The notes beneath the pieces were generated by a model. The model saw only the letters and a list, made by a program, of their open reading frames with translations, was not told the origin of the DNA and did no database searches. Shown here piece by piece: positions 25,393 to 33,803 of a stretch of DNA of 64,000 bases. Numbering within the stretch: position 1 is the stretch's first letter; every line of letters starts with the position of its first letter. Both the position numbers and the translations under genes were made by a program. This DNA is from Methanobrevibacter wolinii SH. Its GTDB lineage: Archaea; Methanobacteriota; Methanobacteria; Methanobacteriales; Methanobacteriaceae. The stretch covers positions 240,729-304,728 of the forward strand of contig NZ_KK211375.1 of the NCBI RefSeq assembly GCF_000621965.1, given 5' to 3'.

Positions 25393-25947
25393 ATGAGAAA
25401 AGAAATTAGAATAGCAGGTTTTGGAGGTCAAGGAGTTATTTTAGCAGGTATTATCTTAGGTAAAGCTGCTTCTTTATTTGATAATATTAATGCAGTTCAA
25501 ACTCAATCTTATGGTCCTGAAGCTCGTGGAGGAGCTTCAAAATGTGATGTTGTTATTAGTGATGAAGAAATTGATTATCCTAAAGTTGAAAGTCCAGATA
25601 TTTTAGTTGCTATGTCTCATGAAGCTTTAATTAAATATATGGTTGATTTAAAACAAGGAGCAACATTAATTATTGATCCAGATATGGTTCAAGAAGAAGA
25701 TATTAAAGATTTTATTAAAGAAAGAGATCTTACTGTATATCATGCTAAAGCTACTGCTACTGCAGTAAATGAAATTCATCTTAAAATTGTAGCAAATATT
25801 GTAATGGTTGGTGCTATTACAAAAGCAACTGGAATTGTATCTGAAGAAGCTGCACGTAATTCAATTTTAGATAGTGTTCCTAAAGGTACTGAAAATAAAA
25901 ATATTAATGCTTTTGAAGCAGGATTGAAAATTGTAGAAGAAGCTTAA
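25393..25947 (+). CDS. korC: 2-oxoglutarate:ferredoxin oxidoreductase, gamma subunit
   Basis: 184 residues. RIAGFGGQGVILAGIILGKAA at the N-terminus is the gamma-domain signature, followed by QTQSYGPEARGGASKCDVVIS and the C-terminal NIVMVGAITKATGIVS. It forms the structural gamma part of the oxidoreductase heterotetramer. It lies 22 bp after korB, with AAGGGATG before the ATG, and is followed by sucC at 12 bp, clearly the same operon. Confidence 0.95.
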   Translation: MRKEIRIAGFGGQGVILAGIILGKAASLFDNINAVQTQSYGPEARGGASKCDVVISDEEIDYPKVESPDILVAMSHEALIKYMVDLKQGATLIIDPDMVQEEDIKDFIKERDLTVYHAKATATAVNEIHLKIVANIVMVGAITKATGIVSEEAARNSILDSVPKGTENKNINAFEAGLKIVEEA

Positions 25948-25959
25948 GAAGGTGTTAAA

Positions 25960-27066
25960 ATGAAATTTTTTGAACATGTTGCAAAGAAATTATTTAAAGA
26001 TAATGGAATAAGAATCCTTAGAGGTCAAGTAGCATATACTCCAGAAGAAGCTGTAGAGGTTGCAACTGAATTAGGTGGACCTGTTGCATTAAAAGCACAA
26101 GTTTTAGTTGGTGGAAGAGGTAAAGCTGGAGGAATTCAATTTGCAGATGCTCCTGGTGAAGTATATACTTTAGCAGATGAACTTTTGAACTCTAATATTA
26201 AAGGAGTAAGAGTTAAACACCTTTTAGTTGAAGAAAAAGCAGATATTGAAAAAGAATTTTATGTTAGTGTATCTTATGATAGGAATGTTAAAAAACCTTT
26301 AATTATGGCTTCTTCTGAAGGTGGTGTAGAAATTGAGAATCTTGCTAAAACTAATCCAGAGAAGATTATTAAATATTATGTAAATCCTTTAGATGAATTC
26401 TTACCTTATGAAGCACGTGAAATAGCACGTAAAATGGGTGTAAGTTCTAATCTTGTATCTGATGTTGGAAACACTATATTTAAACTTTATAATATTTTCC
26501 AAAAATATGATGCAGAAATTGTTGAAGTTAATCCATTAATACTTACTCCAAATGGATTATATGCTGCAGATGCAAAATTAATGGTTGAAAATGATGCTGC
26601 GTTTAGACATAAAGATTTACTTGAATTAACTGGTCATGAACCTAAACAATTTAGTTTTGTTAAATTAGATGGTGATATTGCAGTTTTAGGTAATGGTGCA
26701 GGTTTAACATTAACCGCTATGGATATGATTAATTTATATGGCGGAAAACCAGCAACTTTCTTAGATATTGGTGGAGGATCTTCTGAAGAAACTATTAAAA
26801 AAGCTTTAAATTTAGTTTTAAATTACCCACCAGTAAAAACTGTATTTTTAAATGTTTTAGGTGGAATTACTCGTGCTGATGATGTTGCAAAAGGAGTAAT
26901 TGATGCACTTAAAATAAGTAAAAGAGAAATTCCTATTGTAATTAGACTCACTGGTACTAATGAAGAAGAAGGTCAAAAAATTCTTGAAGAAGCAGGAATT
27001 CCTTTTGAAACTTCTATGGAAAAAGCTGCTGAAAAAGCAGTTGAAATCTGTAAATCTTTAGAATAA
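25960..27066 (+). CDS. sucC: succinyl-CoA synthetase (ADP-forming), beta subunit
   Basis: 368 residues. The ATP-grasp domain is clear: KFFEHVAKKLFKDNGIRILRGQVAYTPEEAVEVATELGGPVALKAQVLVGGRGKAGG, EVNPLILTPNGLYAADAKLMVEND. The ligase-CoA domain has LGNGAGLTLTAMDMINLYGGKPATFLDIGGG and RLTGTNEEEGQKIL. It makes succinyl-CoA from succinate, CoA and ATP with SucD, which is not in the window. Placement as the last gene of the kor operon puts the succinyl-CoA producing and consuming steps together. GAAGGTG precedes the ATG. Confidence 0.95.
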   Translation: MKFFEHVAKKLFKDNGIRILRGQVAYTPEEAVEVATELGGPVALKAQVLVGGRGKAGGIQFADAPGEVYTLADELLNSNIKGVRVKHLLVEEKADIEKEFYVSVSYDRNVKKPLIMASSEGGVEIENLAKTNPEKIIKYYVNPLDEFLPYEAREIARKMGVSSNLVSDVGNTIFKLYNIFQKYDAEIVEVNPLILTPNGLYAADAKLMVENDAAFRHKDLLELTGHEPKQFSFVKLDGDIAVLGNGAGLTLTAMDMINLYGGKPATFLDIGGGSSEETIKKALNLVLNYPPVKTVFLNVLGGITRADDVAKGVIDALKISKREIPIVIRLTGTNEEEGQKILEEAGIPFETSMEKAAEKAVEICKSLE

Positions 27067-27131
27067 TATTAATTATTAGTTAATTTCTTTTAACTTAACT
27101 AATTTTTATTTATTTTTTATTAGTGATTTAA

Positions 27132-27806
27132 ATGAAATTTTATGTAATTAATGGTAGTCCAAGGAAAGGACGTAACACTGCTCAAATTTTAAAAAAAGTA
27201 GAATCTGGTTTTTGTGATAAAATTCATGAAGAACTTCCTAATGAAAAGATTGAATTAAATTTTATTAATTTATATAGTTTAAATTTCACTGGATGTAGAA
27301 GTTGTTTTTCATGTAAACGTTTAAATGGTAGAAGTTATGGGCATTGTATTATTAAAGATGATTTATATAAAATATTAAAAGATTTAGAAACTGCTGATGC
27401 AATGGTTATTGGAAGTCCTATTTATCTTATGGATGTTAGTGGTGAAATGAGATCTTTTCTTGAACGTTTAATATTTCAATATTTGGTTTATGATAAAAAT
27501 CATTCATCTTTAGCAGAAAATAAATTACCTATTGCTTGTGTTTATACTATGAATATTAAAAAAGAGGATTATGATAATTATACTCTTAAATATACATTAA
27601 ATAATATTGAATCAGTTATTTCAAGAATTTTTTCAAAAGTTTATTCATTAAAAGTTTTTGATACTTATCAATTTAAAGATTATTCTAAGTTTGAAAATTC
27701 TCTTTTTGATGAGGAGGAAAAATTAAAACAGAAATTAAACCAATTTCCAAAAGATCTTAATGAAGCATATGTTTTAGGTAGACATTTAGCTAGTGATGTG
27801 ATTTAA
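27132..27806 (+). CDS. flavodoxin-like NAD(P)H-dependent FMN oxidoreductase
   Basis: 224 residues. FYVINGSPRKGRNTAQILKKV is the FMN phosphate-binding loop of the NADPH-dependent FMN reductase / iron-sulfur flavoprotein family, and AMVIGSPIYLMDVSGEMRSFLERLIF supplies the isoalloxazine side. FTGCRSCFSCKRLNG contains three cysteines reminiscent of the cluster ligands of archaeal Isf proteins, but the spacing (C-x2-C-x2-C, with a fourth Cys at GHCII) should be read cautiously. The redox partner is unknown. The ATG follows 65 bp of T-rich DNA after sucC, so it is probably separate from that operon. Confidence 0.8.
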   Translation: MKFYVINGSPRKGRNTAQILKKVESGFCDKIHEELPNEKIELNFINLYSLNFTGCRSCFSCKRLNGRSYGHCIIKDDLYKILKDLETADAMVIGSPIYLMDVSGEMRSFLERLIFQYLVYDKNHSSLAENKLPIACVYTMNIKKEDYDNYTLKYTLNNIESVISRIFSKVYSLKVFDTYQFKDYSKFENSLFDEEEKLKQKLNQFPKDLNEAYVLGRHLASDVI

Positions 27807-28572
27807 TCTTTTTATAATTTTATTTTAACTTTTTATTTGAAAATTTATAATTAAACCATTTATATTGAAAATTTATTTAAACTTATTTTGGGTTTGTTGA
27901 ATTCCTATTTTTTATAAAAATTTAAACAAGAATTAATGTTTGAAAATCAATTTTAAGAAAATTTATTCAAAAGATTTTGAGGATTTCAACAAAGTCCTTA
28001 TTTTTTTAAGAGGTTTTATTTTTAAATTAATTAATGCCTTTGAAATCTTATTTTTATATTAATATATAGTCTTTATATTGAAAACTAAATTTGATAAAGT
28101 TTTTTTAGTAAATTAGTAAATTTCAATATTCAATAAGTTTTATTTTAAAATTTTAATGTTTTTATTTTAAAATCTCTAAAAATTTCTAATTTAATATATA
28201 TCGATTACTAGGTTATTATAAATCGTTAATTTTTTATATTCTGTATAATAAATATCTTTTCATGTTTAAATAATTTCAAAATTAATTGTATTTGTTATTT
28301 TTTTGAATATTTCTACATATTTAAATTATTTAAAGTAAGTTTAAAATTTATATTAATTATTATTTTATATAGTTTATTTATATCCGCCATTATTATTGAT
28401 TATTATAATAAACATAGTAAAAATTATTAATTAAACACATCAGTTCTTAATTTATAATCATGGATTTTTTTTAAATTAAATCTCAATAAACTATTTTAAT
28501 TTTATTTTAAATTTTTAATTTGCTTTTAATTAAATGATTAATTTATTAAAACAAAATATTTAAGGGCTTTAT
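27807..28572. other. 766-bp spacer upstream of the adhesin locus, with MITE copy D
   Basis: No supported ORF. The best-preserved MITE-like copy occupies 27890-27997. A fainter relative of its core follows at about 28070-28130 (TATTGAAAACTAAATTTGAT ... AATTTCAAT). The region before the adhesin start is plain A/T-rich DNA. No strong ribosome-binding site beyond AAGGG is seen. Confidence 0.65.
27890..27997 (+). mobile_element. MITE-like element, copy D (108 bp, best preserved)
   Basis: The left end GGGTTTGTTGAATTCC and right end GGATTTCAACAAAGTCC form a 16-17 bp imperfect terminal inverted repeat. The interior has CTATTTTTTATAAAAATTT, TTGAAAATCAATTTTAAG and AAAATTTATTCAAAAGA. TTATTTT flanks it on both sides (27883-27889 and 27998-28004), a possible but weak target duplication in this A/T-rich setting. 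No coding capacity. Confidence 0.8.
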
Positions 28573-31500
28573 ATGATTAAAAATTATAGATTTATTTTTT
28601 CATTATTTTTATTAATATTATTTTTAGTTTCAGTATCTTTGGTTTCTGCAGAAAATGTAAATAATATTAATTCTAATAATTTAAATACAAATTTATCTTC
28701 CAATATTGTATCAAATAATAATTATTCATTAAATTCATCACAAGATGTTTATTACTCTTCTGAAGATGATGTTGAATATGATGTTTATTTTAATTCATCA
28801 GTTGATATTAATGGTAATGGTTCTAAGGATAATCCTTATAAATATTTTAATTATAATATAAATGGTAAAAAAGCATTTTTTGCAAATGGTAATTATAGTT
28901 TAAATAGGGTTTATTCTATTAATTCATTTACTACAATGACTGGAGAATCTAAAAATGGTGTAATAATTAATGGTTATGGATTTGATATAAGTAATGTAGG
29001 TAATTTGAAATTAAATAATTTAATTCTTCTTGATACTAATATTAAAGTTTATAGAAATTTATCAGCAATTAATGTTGATTTTATAAATTGTTCTAAAAGT
29101 ATTAATTTAAATTCAAATACTTTTGGTGGTGCTATTTATGCTAAACAATATTCTTCTACATATTATAAACCGGTAGTTAATTTAATTAATTGTAGCTTTT
29201 TAGGTTCTAAATCTGCATATGGGGGTTCTATATATATTGCTAATGGAACCTTAAATATTGGGGATTCTATATTTATGAATTCTTCATCAAGTATTTATGG
29301 TGGTGCTATTGCAGTATATAATTCTATTTTAAACATATCTAATTCATTGTTTAGTGGTAATATTGCATTAAGTAATGCAGGAGGAGCAATTTATTCTTTA
29401 AATTCTGTTTTAACACTTAAAAACACTAATTTTACTAATTGTAATGCTACATTTGGTGGTGCTATCTCAGTTTTAGATTCTAATATTTCTCTTTCTTCAT
29501 CTAAGTTTATAGAAAATCATGCTAAATATGAAGGTGGTGGAATATTTGATATTTATTCTCCAATTAATATTATAAATTCTACCTTTACTAAAAATAATGC
29601 TATGAATGGTGGTGCATTATATGTAGATAATGGAAGTTCATTTAAATTAACTAGTAATGATTTCACTCTTAATAATGCTTCTGGTCTTGGTGGAGCTATA
29701 TTTTCAAATGGAAATCCTATATTTGAAATGGATAATATCACATTTACAGATAATTATGGAAACAATACTTCTAATAATTTATATAATCAAACATTTTGGC
29801 CACTATATTATGGTGGATCTAATGTTAAAATTATTGTAAATAAAGATAAAAAATATGAAGGTGCTATTCCAAGTAAATATAATCTTGTAGATTATGGTTA
29901 TGTTAGTCCAATTAAAAATCAAATGGATGGTGGAAGTTGTTGGGCTTTTGCTGCTCTTGCAGCTTTAGAATCTTCAATTTTAAAGGCAAATAATCAAACC
30001 TATGATTTTTCTGAAGAAAATATGAAAAACCTTGCAGTATATTATTCACAATATGGTTTAATGTTTATTGGATCTAATAAATTATTACCTAATGAAGGTG
30101 GATTTAATAGTATGTCTGTTGGTTATTTAGTTAGTTGGCAGGGACCTATTAATGAATCATTAGAAAAATATGATGATTACAGTTATATTTCTCATTTATT
30201 TAATAATGAAACAATTATGCATGTTCAAAATGTTTATTATATTCCACCTAGAGAAAATTATACAGATAATGATAATATTAAAAGAGCAATTCTAAATTAT
30301 GGTGCTGTTGCAGTTTCAATGTACTATAATTCCTATTATTTAAATGGATACAGTTATTATTCTAATACTTTTAATTCTGCTAATCATGCTGTAACTATTG
30401 TTGGATGGGATGATAATTATTCAAAAGATCATTTTTCTTATACTCCTGAAGCTAATGGTGCATGGATTGTTAAAAATAGTTGGGGTAATAATTGGGGTAA
30501 TAATGGTTATTTCTATGTTTCTTATTATGATACTAAATTCTGTGAAGTAAATACTCAGGATGCTTTTTGTTTTATTTTAAATGATTCAACAAAGTATAAT
30601 AAAAATTATCAATATGATGTTGGAGGAATGAGTGACTGGTTTGTAACAGGGAAAAACACTATTTGGTATAAAAATACTTTTACTGCTATATCAAATGATT
30701 ATCTTTCTGCATTTTCAACTTATTTCAATTCAACAGTAACTGATTATATTGCATATGTCTATTTAAATGATAAATTAGTAGATAGTATTTCAGGTTCTAC
30801 TTTATCTGGATATTATACAATTAAATTAAATAAATTGATTCCTTTATTTAAAGGAGATAAATTTACTATTGCAATTAGAATTAATACTACTGGACTTGCA
30901 AGTTTCCCTATAGAAGAAATCTCAGCATATAGGCTTACATTACATCCAAACGTTTCATACTTTAGTTATGATGGAAATGATTGGTATGATTTATATAATT
31001 ATTCTTTAAATATGCCTAATTATGGTCATTATTATAATGGAGGTCAAGTAGCATGCATTAAAGCATTTACAACTAATCCTAATGGTTTACGTAATGCAAG
31101 TATTGTTGTTGAAAATGTAACTAGTAAGACTATGGATAATACAACTATTAAAGCAATAGTTACTGATTCTAATAATGGTTCTTTAGTTGATGATGGTGTA
31201 GTTTTCTTTGAAATTGATGGTAAAAATTATACAGCAATTTTAAATAAGGGTATTGCAGAATTTAATTATACTTTTATTAATCCTGGAAATTATTCTATTG
31301 TTGGATATTATTTAGGTGGAACTGATTATAGTTCAAGTAATAAAAGTTCTAAAGGATTTGTATATATTAATAAGATGTCAACAAGTATTCTTATTGAGAA
31401 TAAAGGTAAATCTAAAGTTGGAAATAATGATTATATTGTATTTATTGTAAAAGATGAAAATGGTAATGCAATTAATAATGGTAAACTTATTATTAAAGTA

Positions 31501-33339
31501 AATAATAATGAAAAAACTTATGATTTATCTAATGGTTCTGCATATTATATAATAAATTCTGATAAAGAAGCGGTATTTACAATAAATGCATTTTATAATG
31601 AAAATAATATGTATAAATCTAGTACAAATTCTTCTATTGTTAATATTACAAAACTCAATATTGATTTTGAAATTAATGTAAATGGAAAAAATATTTCAAT
31701 TATAAGTAATGATGAATTTGGAGATAATATAAATCTTGATGATATGATTAATATTAGTATTTATGATTCAAATGGAAATTTAATAAGTGTTAATACATTT
31801 AATTTAAAAAATGGTAATTTTACATATTTGTGTGATGATCCTGGAAATTACACAATTAAAATAATTTCTAATGAAACTAATAAGTATAATGCTTTAAATT
31901 ACTCATCAATTATTAATCTTGTATCATATACTGTTTTAGATTTTGATTTTCCTAATAATACTAAGGTTAATAGTTCATATAATTTAAAAGTTAATGTTTG
32001 TGATTGGAATAATAAAGCTATAGATGAAGGAATTATTACTTATTATATTTTTTACAATGGTAATTCTCTTGACATTAAAAATATTAAAGTTAAATCTGGT
32101 TTAACAAGTTTACCATATGTATTTAATAAAGTAGGGGTTTATACTTTTATAATATCTTATAGTGATGGAAATGGTAAATATGCATATAATCAAAGTAGTA
32201 ATTTATTAGTTAATGTTTCAAAATTAAGTTCATATATAAACATTGATACTGAAAATATTTTTCTTGGAAATAATTTGATTATTAAGGTTAATGTTAATCC
32301 TTTAGCTACTGGTCTTGTATCTATTAATATTAATGGTTCTAATAAGTTTGCTAGTTTAAATAATGGATTTGCAGTATTTAATTTATCTAATTTAACAGTT
32401 GGTAATTATATATTAAATGTTAATTATCTTGGTGATGATTATTATGATTCTTCTGAAGGTTTAGTAAATTTCACTGTTTATGATATTAGTTCAAAATTAG
32501 ATATTGATGTTATAAATCAAAGTATTGTTGTTAAATTAACAGATTCTTTAGGTAATCCTATTGTTAATGCTCCAGTTAATTGTATAATAAATAATGTTAA
32601 CAGTACATTTATTACTAATAATAATGGTTTAATTATTATTCATAATTTGTATGGAAAAATTAAATTTACTGCTATATTTAATGAATCAAATTACTCTAAA
32701 TCTAAGAGTTCTCTTATTATTTTTATTAAAAATCATATAAGAAAAAATACATTTATTGAATATAATAATTTTACTCAGACTGCAGTTGATTTTTATCATG
32801 GAGAAAGAGGAAATTACTTTAATGTTGTTTTAAAAGATTCATATGGTAATTTATTAAGTAATAAATCAGTCAGTATAGGTTTTAATGGTGTAGTGTATAA
32901 TCTTATAACTGATAAGAAAGGTATTGCTCGTCTTCAGATTAATCTTGCTTGGAGTGGTATTTATACTTTTGCTGTTGCTTTTTTAGGTGATGATAATTAT
33001 AATGGTAGTTTTGTTGTTGCTAAAATTACTATTAATCCTAAAAAGACACAATTAACTTCTAAAAATTTAATTTACAAGCTTAGTGTTTCAAGAAAAACAA
33101 TCACTGTTAAGTTAACTGGTCTTAGTGCTACTAATAATAAAAAAACAGTTAATGCTGTAGGTAAAAACATTAAAATTACTGTAAATGGTAAAACATATAA
33201 TGTTAAAACAAATGATAATGGTCTTGCTATTATTAATGTTTCAATTTATAAAAAAGGAACTTATATTGTAGTTACAAAATTTTCTGGTGATGGCACTTTT
33301 AGTAGTAATTCATGTACTTCAAAATTAGTAATTAAATAA
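28573..33339 (+). CDS. secreted adhesin-like protein with papain-type (C1A) peptidase and Ig-like repeats
   Basis: 1588 residues, very Asn/Ser-rich. A signal peptide (residues 1-26, ending LVSA) leads. Beta-helix repeats with GGAIY/GGSIY/GGALY-type turns (about 180-390) resemble polymorphic-membrane-protein repeats. Then comes a C1A peptidase with catalytic Cys456 in MDGGSCWAFAA, His605 in NHAVTIVGWDD and Asn635 in IVKNSWGNNWG. A lectin-like beta segment (about 675-840) follows, as in other C1 peptidases with lectin-like domains. About five Ig-like repeats lead to a terminal domain shared with the next gene. No C-terminal membrane helix is present, so wall binding by the shared end is inferred. 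The catalytic triad looks intact; the target is unknown. Confidence 0.88.
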   Translation: MIKNYRFIFSLFLLILFLVSVSLVSAENVNNINSNNLNTNLSSNIVSNNNYSLNSSQDVYYSSEDDVEYDVYFNSSVDINGNGSKDNPYKYFNYNINGKKAFFANGNYSLNRVYSINSFTTMTGESKNGVIINGYGFDISNVGNLKLNNLILLDTNIKVYRNLSAINVDFINCSKSINLNSNTFGGAIYAKQYSSTYYKPVVNLINCSFLGSKSAYGGSIYIANGTLNIGDSIFMNSSSSIYGGAIAVYNSILNISNSLFSGNIALSNAGGAIYSLNSVLTLKNTNFTNCNATFGGAISVLDSNISLSSSKFIENHAKYEGGGIFDIYSPINIINSTFTKNNAMNGGALYVDNGSSFKLTSNDFTLNNASGLGGAIFSNGNPIFEMDNITFTDNYGNNTSNNLYNQTFWPLYYGGSNVKIIVNKDKKYEGAIPSKYNLVDYGYVSPIKNQMDGGSCWAFAALAALESSILKANNQTYDFSEENMKNLAVYYSQYGLMFIGSNKLLPNEGGFNSMSVGYLVSWQGPINESLEKYDDYSYISHLFNNETIMHVQNVYYIPPRENYTDNDNIKRAILNYGAVAVSMYYNSYYLNGYSYYSNTFNSANHAVTIVGWDDNYSKDHFSYTPEANGAWIVKNSWGNNWGNNGYFYVSYYDTKFCEVNTQDAFCFILNDSTKYNKNYQYDVGGMSDWFVTGKNTIWYKNTFTAISNDYLSAFSTYFNSTVTDYIAYVYLNDKLVDSISGSTLSGYYTIKLNKLIPLFKGDKFTIAIRINTTGLASFPIEEISAYRLTLHPNVSYFSYDGNDWYDLYNYSLNMPNYGHYYNGGQVACIKAFTTNPNGLRNASIVVENVTSKTMDNTTIKAIVTDSNNGSLVDDGVVFFEIDGKNYTAILNKGIAEFNYTFINPGNYSIVGYYLGGTDYSSSNKSSKGFVYINKMSTSILIENKGKSKVGNNDYIVFIVKDENGNAINNGKLIIKVNNNEKTYDLSNGSAYYIINSDKEAVFTINAFYNENNMYKSSTNSSIVNITKLNIDFEINVNGKNISIISNDEFGDNINLDDMINISIYDSNGNLISVNTFNLKNGNFTYLCDDPGNYTIKIISNETNKYNALNYSSIINLVSYTVLDFDFPNNTKVNSSYNLKVNVCDWNNKAIDEGIITYYIFYNGNSLDIKNIKVKSGLTSLPYVFNKVGVYTFIISYSDGNGKYAYNQSSNLLVNVSKLSSYINIDTENIFLGNNLIIKVNVNPLATGLVSININGSNKFASLNNGFAVFNLSNLTVGNYILNVNYLGDDYYDSSEGLVNFTVYDISSKLDIDVINQSIVVKLTDSLGNPIVNAPVNCIINNVNSTFITNNNGLIIIHNLYGKIKFTAIFNESNYSKSKSSLIIFIKNHIRKNTFIEYNNFTQTAVDFYHGERGNYFNVVLKDSYGNLLSNKSVSIGFNGVVYNLITDKKGIARLQINLAWSGIYTFAVAFLGDDNYNGSFVVAKITINPKKTQLTSKNLIYKLSVSRKTITVKLTGLSATNNKKTVNAVGKNIKITVNGKTYNVKTNDNGLAIINVSIYKKGTYIVVTKFSGDGTFSSNSCTSKLVIK

Positions 33340-33349
33340 AAGAAATTTT

Positions 33350-33377
33350 GAATAGTTATTTAACTATTCTTTTTTTA
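33350..33377 (+). terminator. terminator after the first adhesin-like gene
   Basis: GAATAGTTA pairs with TAACTATTC across a 2-base loop and is followed by eight Ts, 10 bp after the stop codon. Confidence 0.8.
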
Positions 33378-33497
33378 ATGTTTTTATTAAAACTTATTTT
33401 TTTTTAAAATTTAATTTAATTTTTTATTAAATTCAATGACTTAAATAAATTATTTTAATACTTTATTTTTTTTAAATATTATTTTTAATCTATTAAT

Positions 33498-33555
33498 TCT
33501 ATTTTTATAAAAATTTAAATAGTATTTAATACTAGAAAATCAAATTTACTAAAAT
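33498..33555 (+). repeat. decayed core of the dispersed element
   Basis: TCTATTTTTATAAAAATTT, then AGTATTTAATACTAG, then AAAATCAAATTTA. The internal CTATTT...AAATAG forms a hairpin. The TTGTTGAA ends are missing. Confidence 0.45.
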
Positions 33556-33803
33556 TGTTATTTTATATTATAATGTATTAATTTTATTTAGTATCATTAT
33601 TTTCAAGTAATTTTGATTTTTTATAAAGAATTTTGGTAATATTTAAATATATTATAATTTATATTATATAACATGTATTTTTGATTAAAGTCAATTTTAC
33701 TTAATTTAAAGTTGAATTTTATTTGCTTTATAAAAAATTTTATTTAAATTTTAAAAAGTTATATAAAATTTTTTTCTTAATTTATGAAAGAGGTGAAAAA
33801 AAA

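Larger units (their letters stand above)
33340..33803. other. 464-bp spacer between the two adhesin-like genes
   Basis: It begins with the terminator-like hairpin at 33350-33377, contains a decayed dispersed-element core at 33498-33555, and ends with the GAGGTG ribosome-binding site of the next gene at 33790-33795. An in-frame ATG at 33723 would add 27 Lys/Phe/Tyr-rich residues before the signal peptide and is not supported. Confidence 0.65.
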
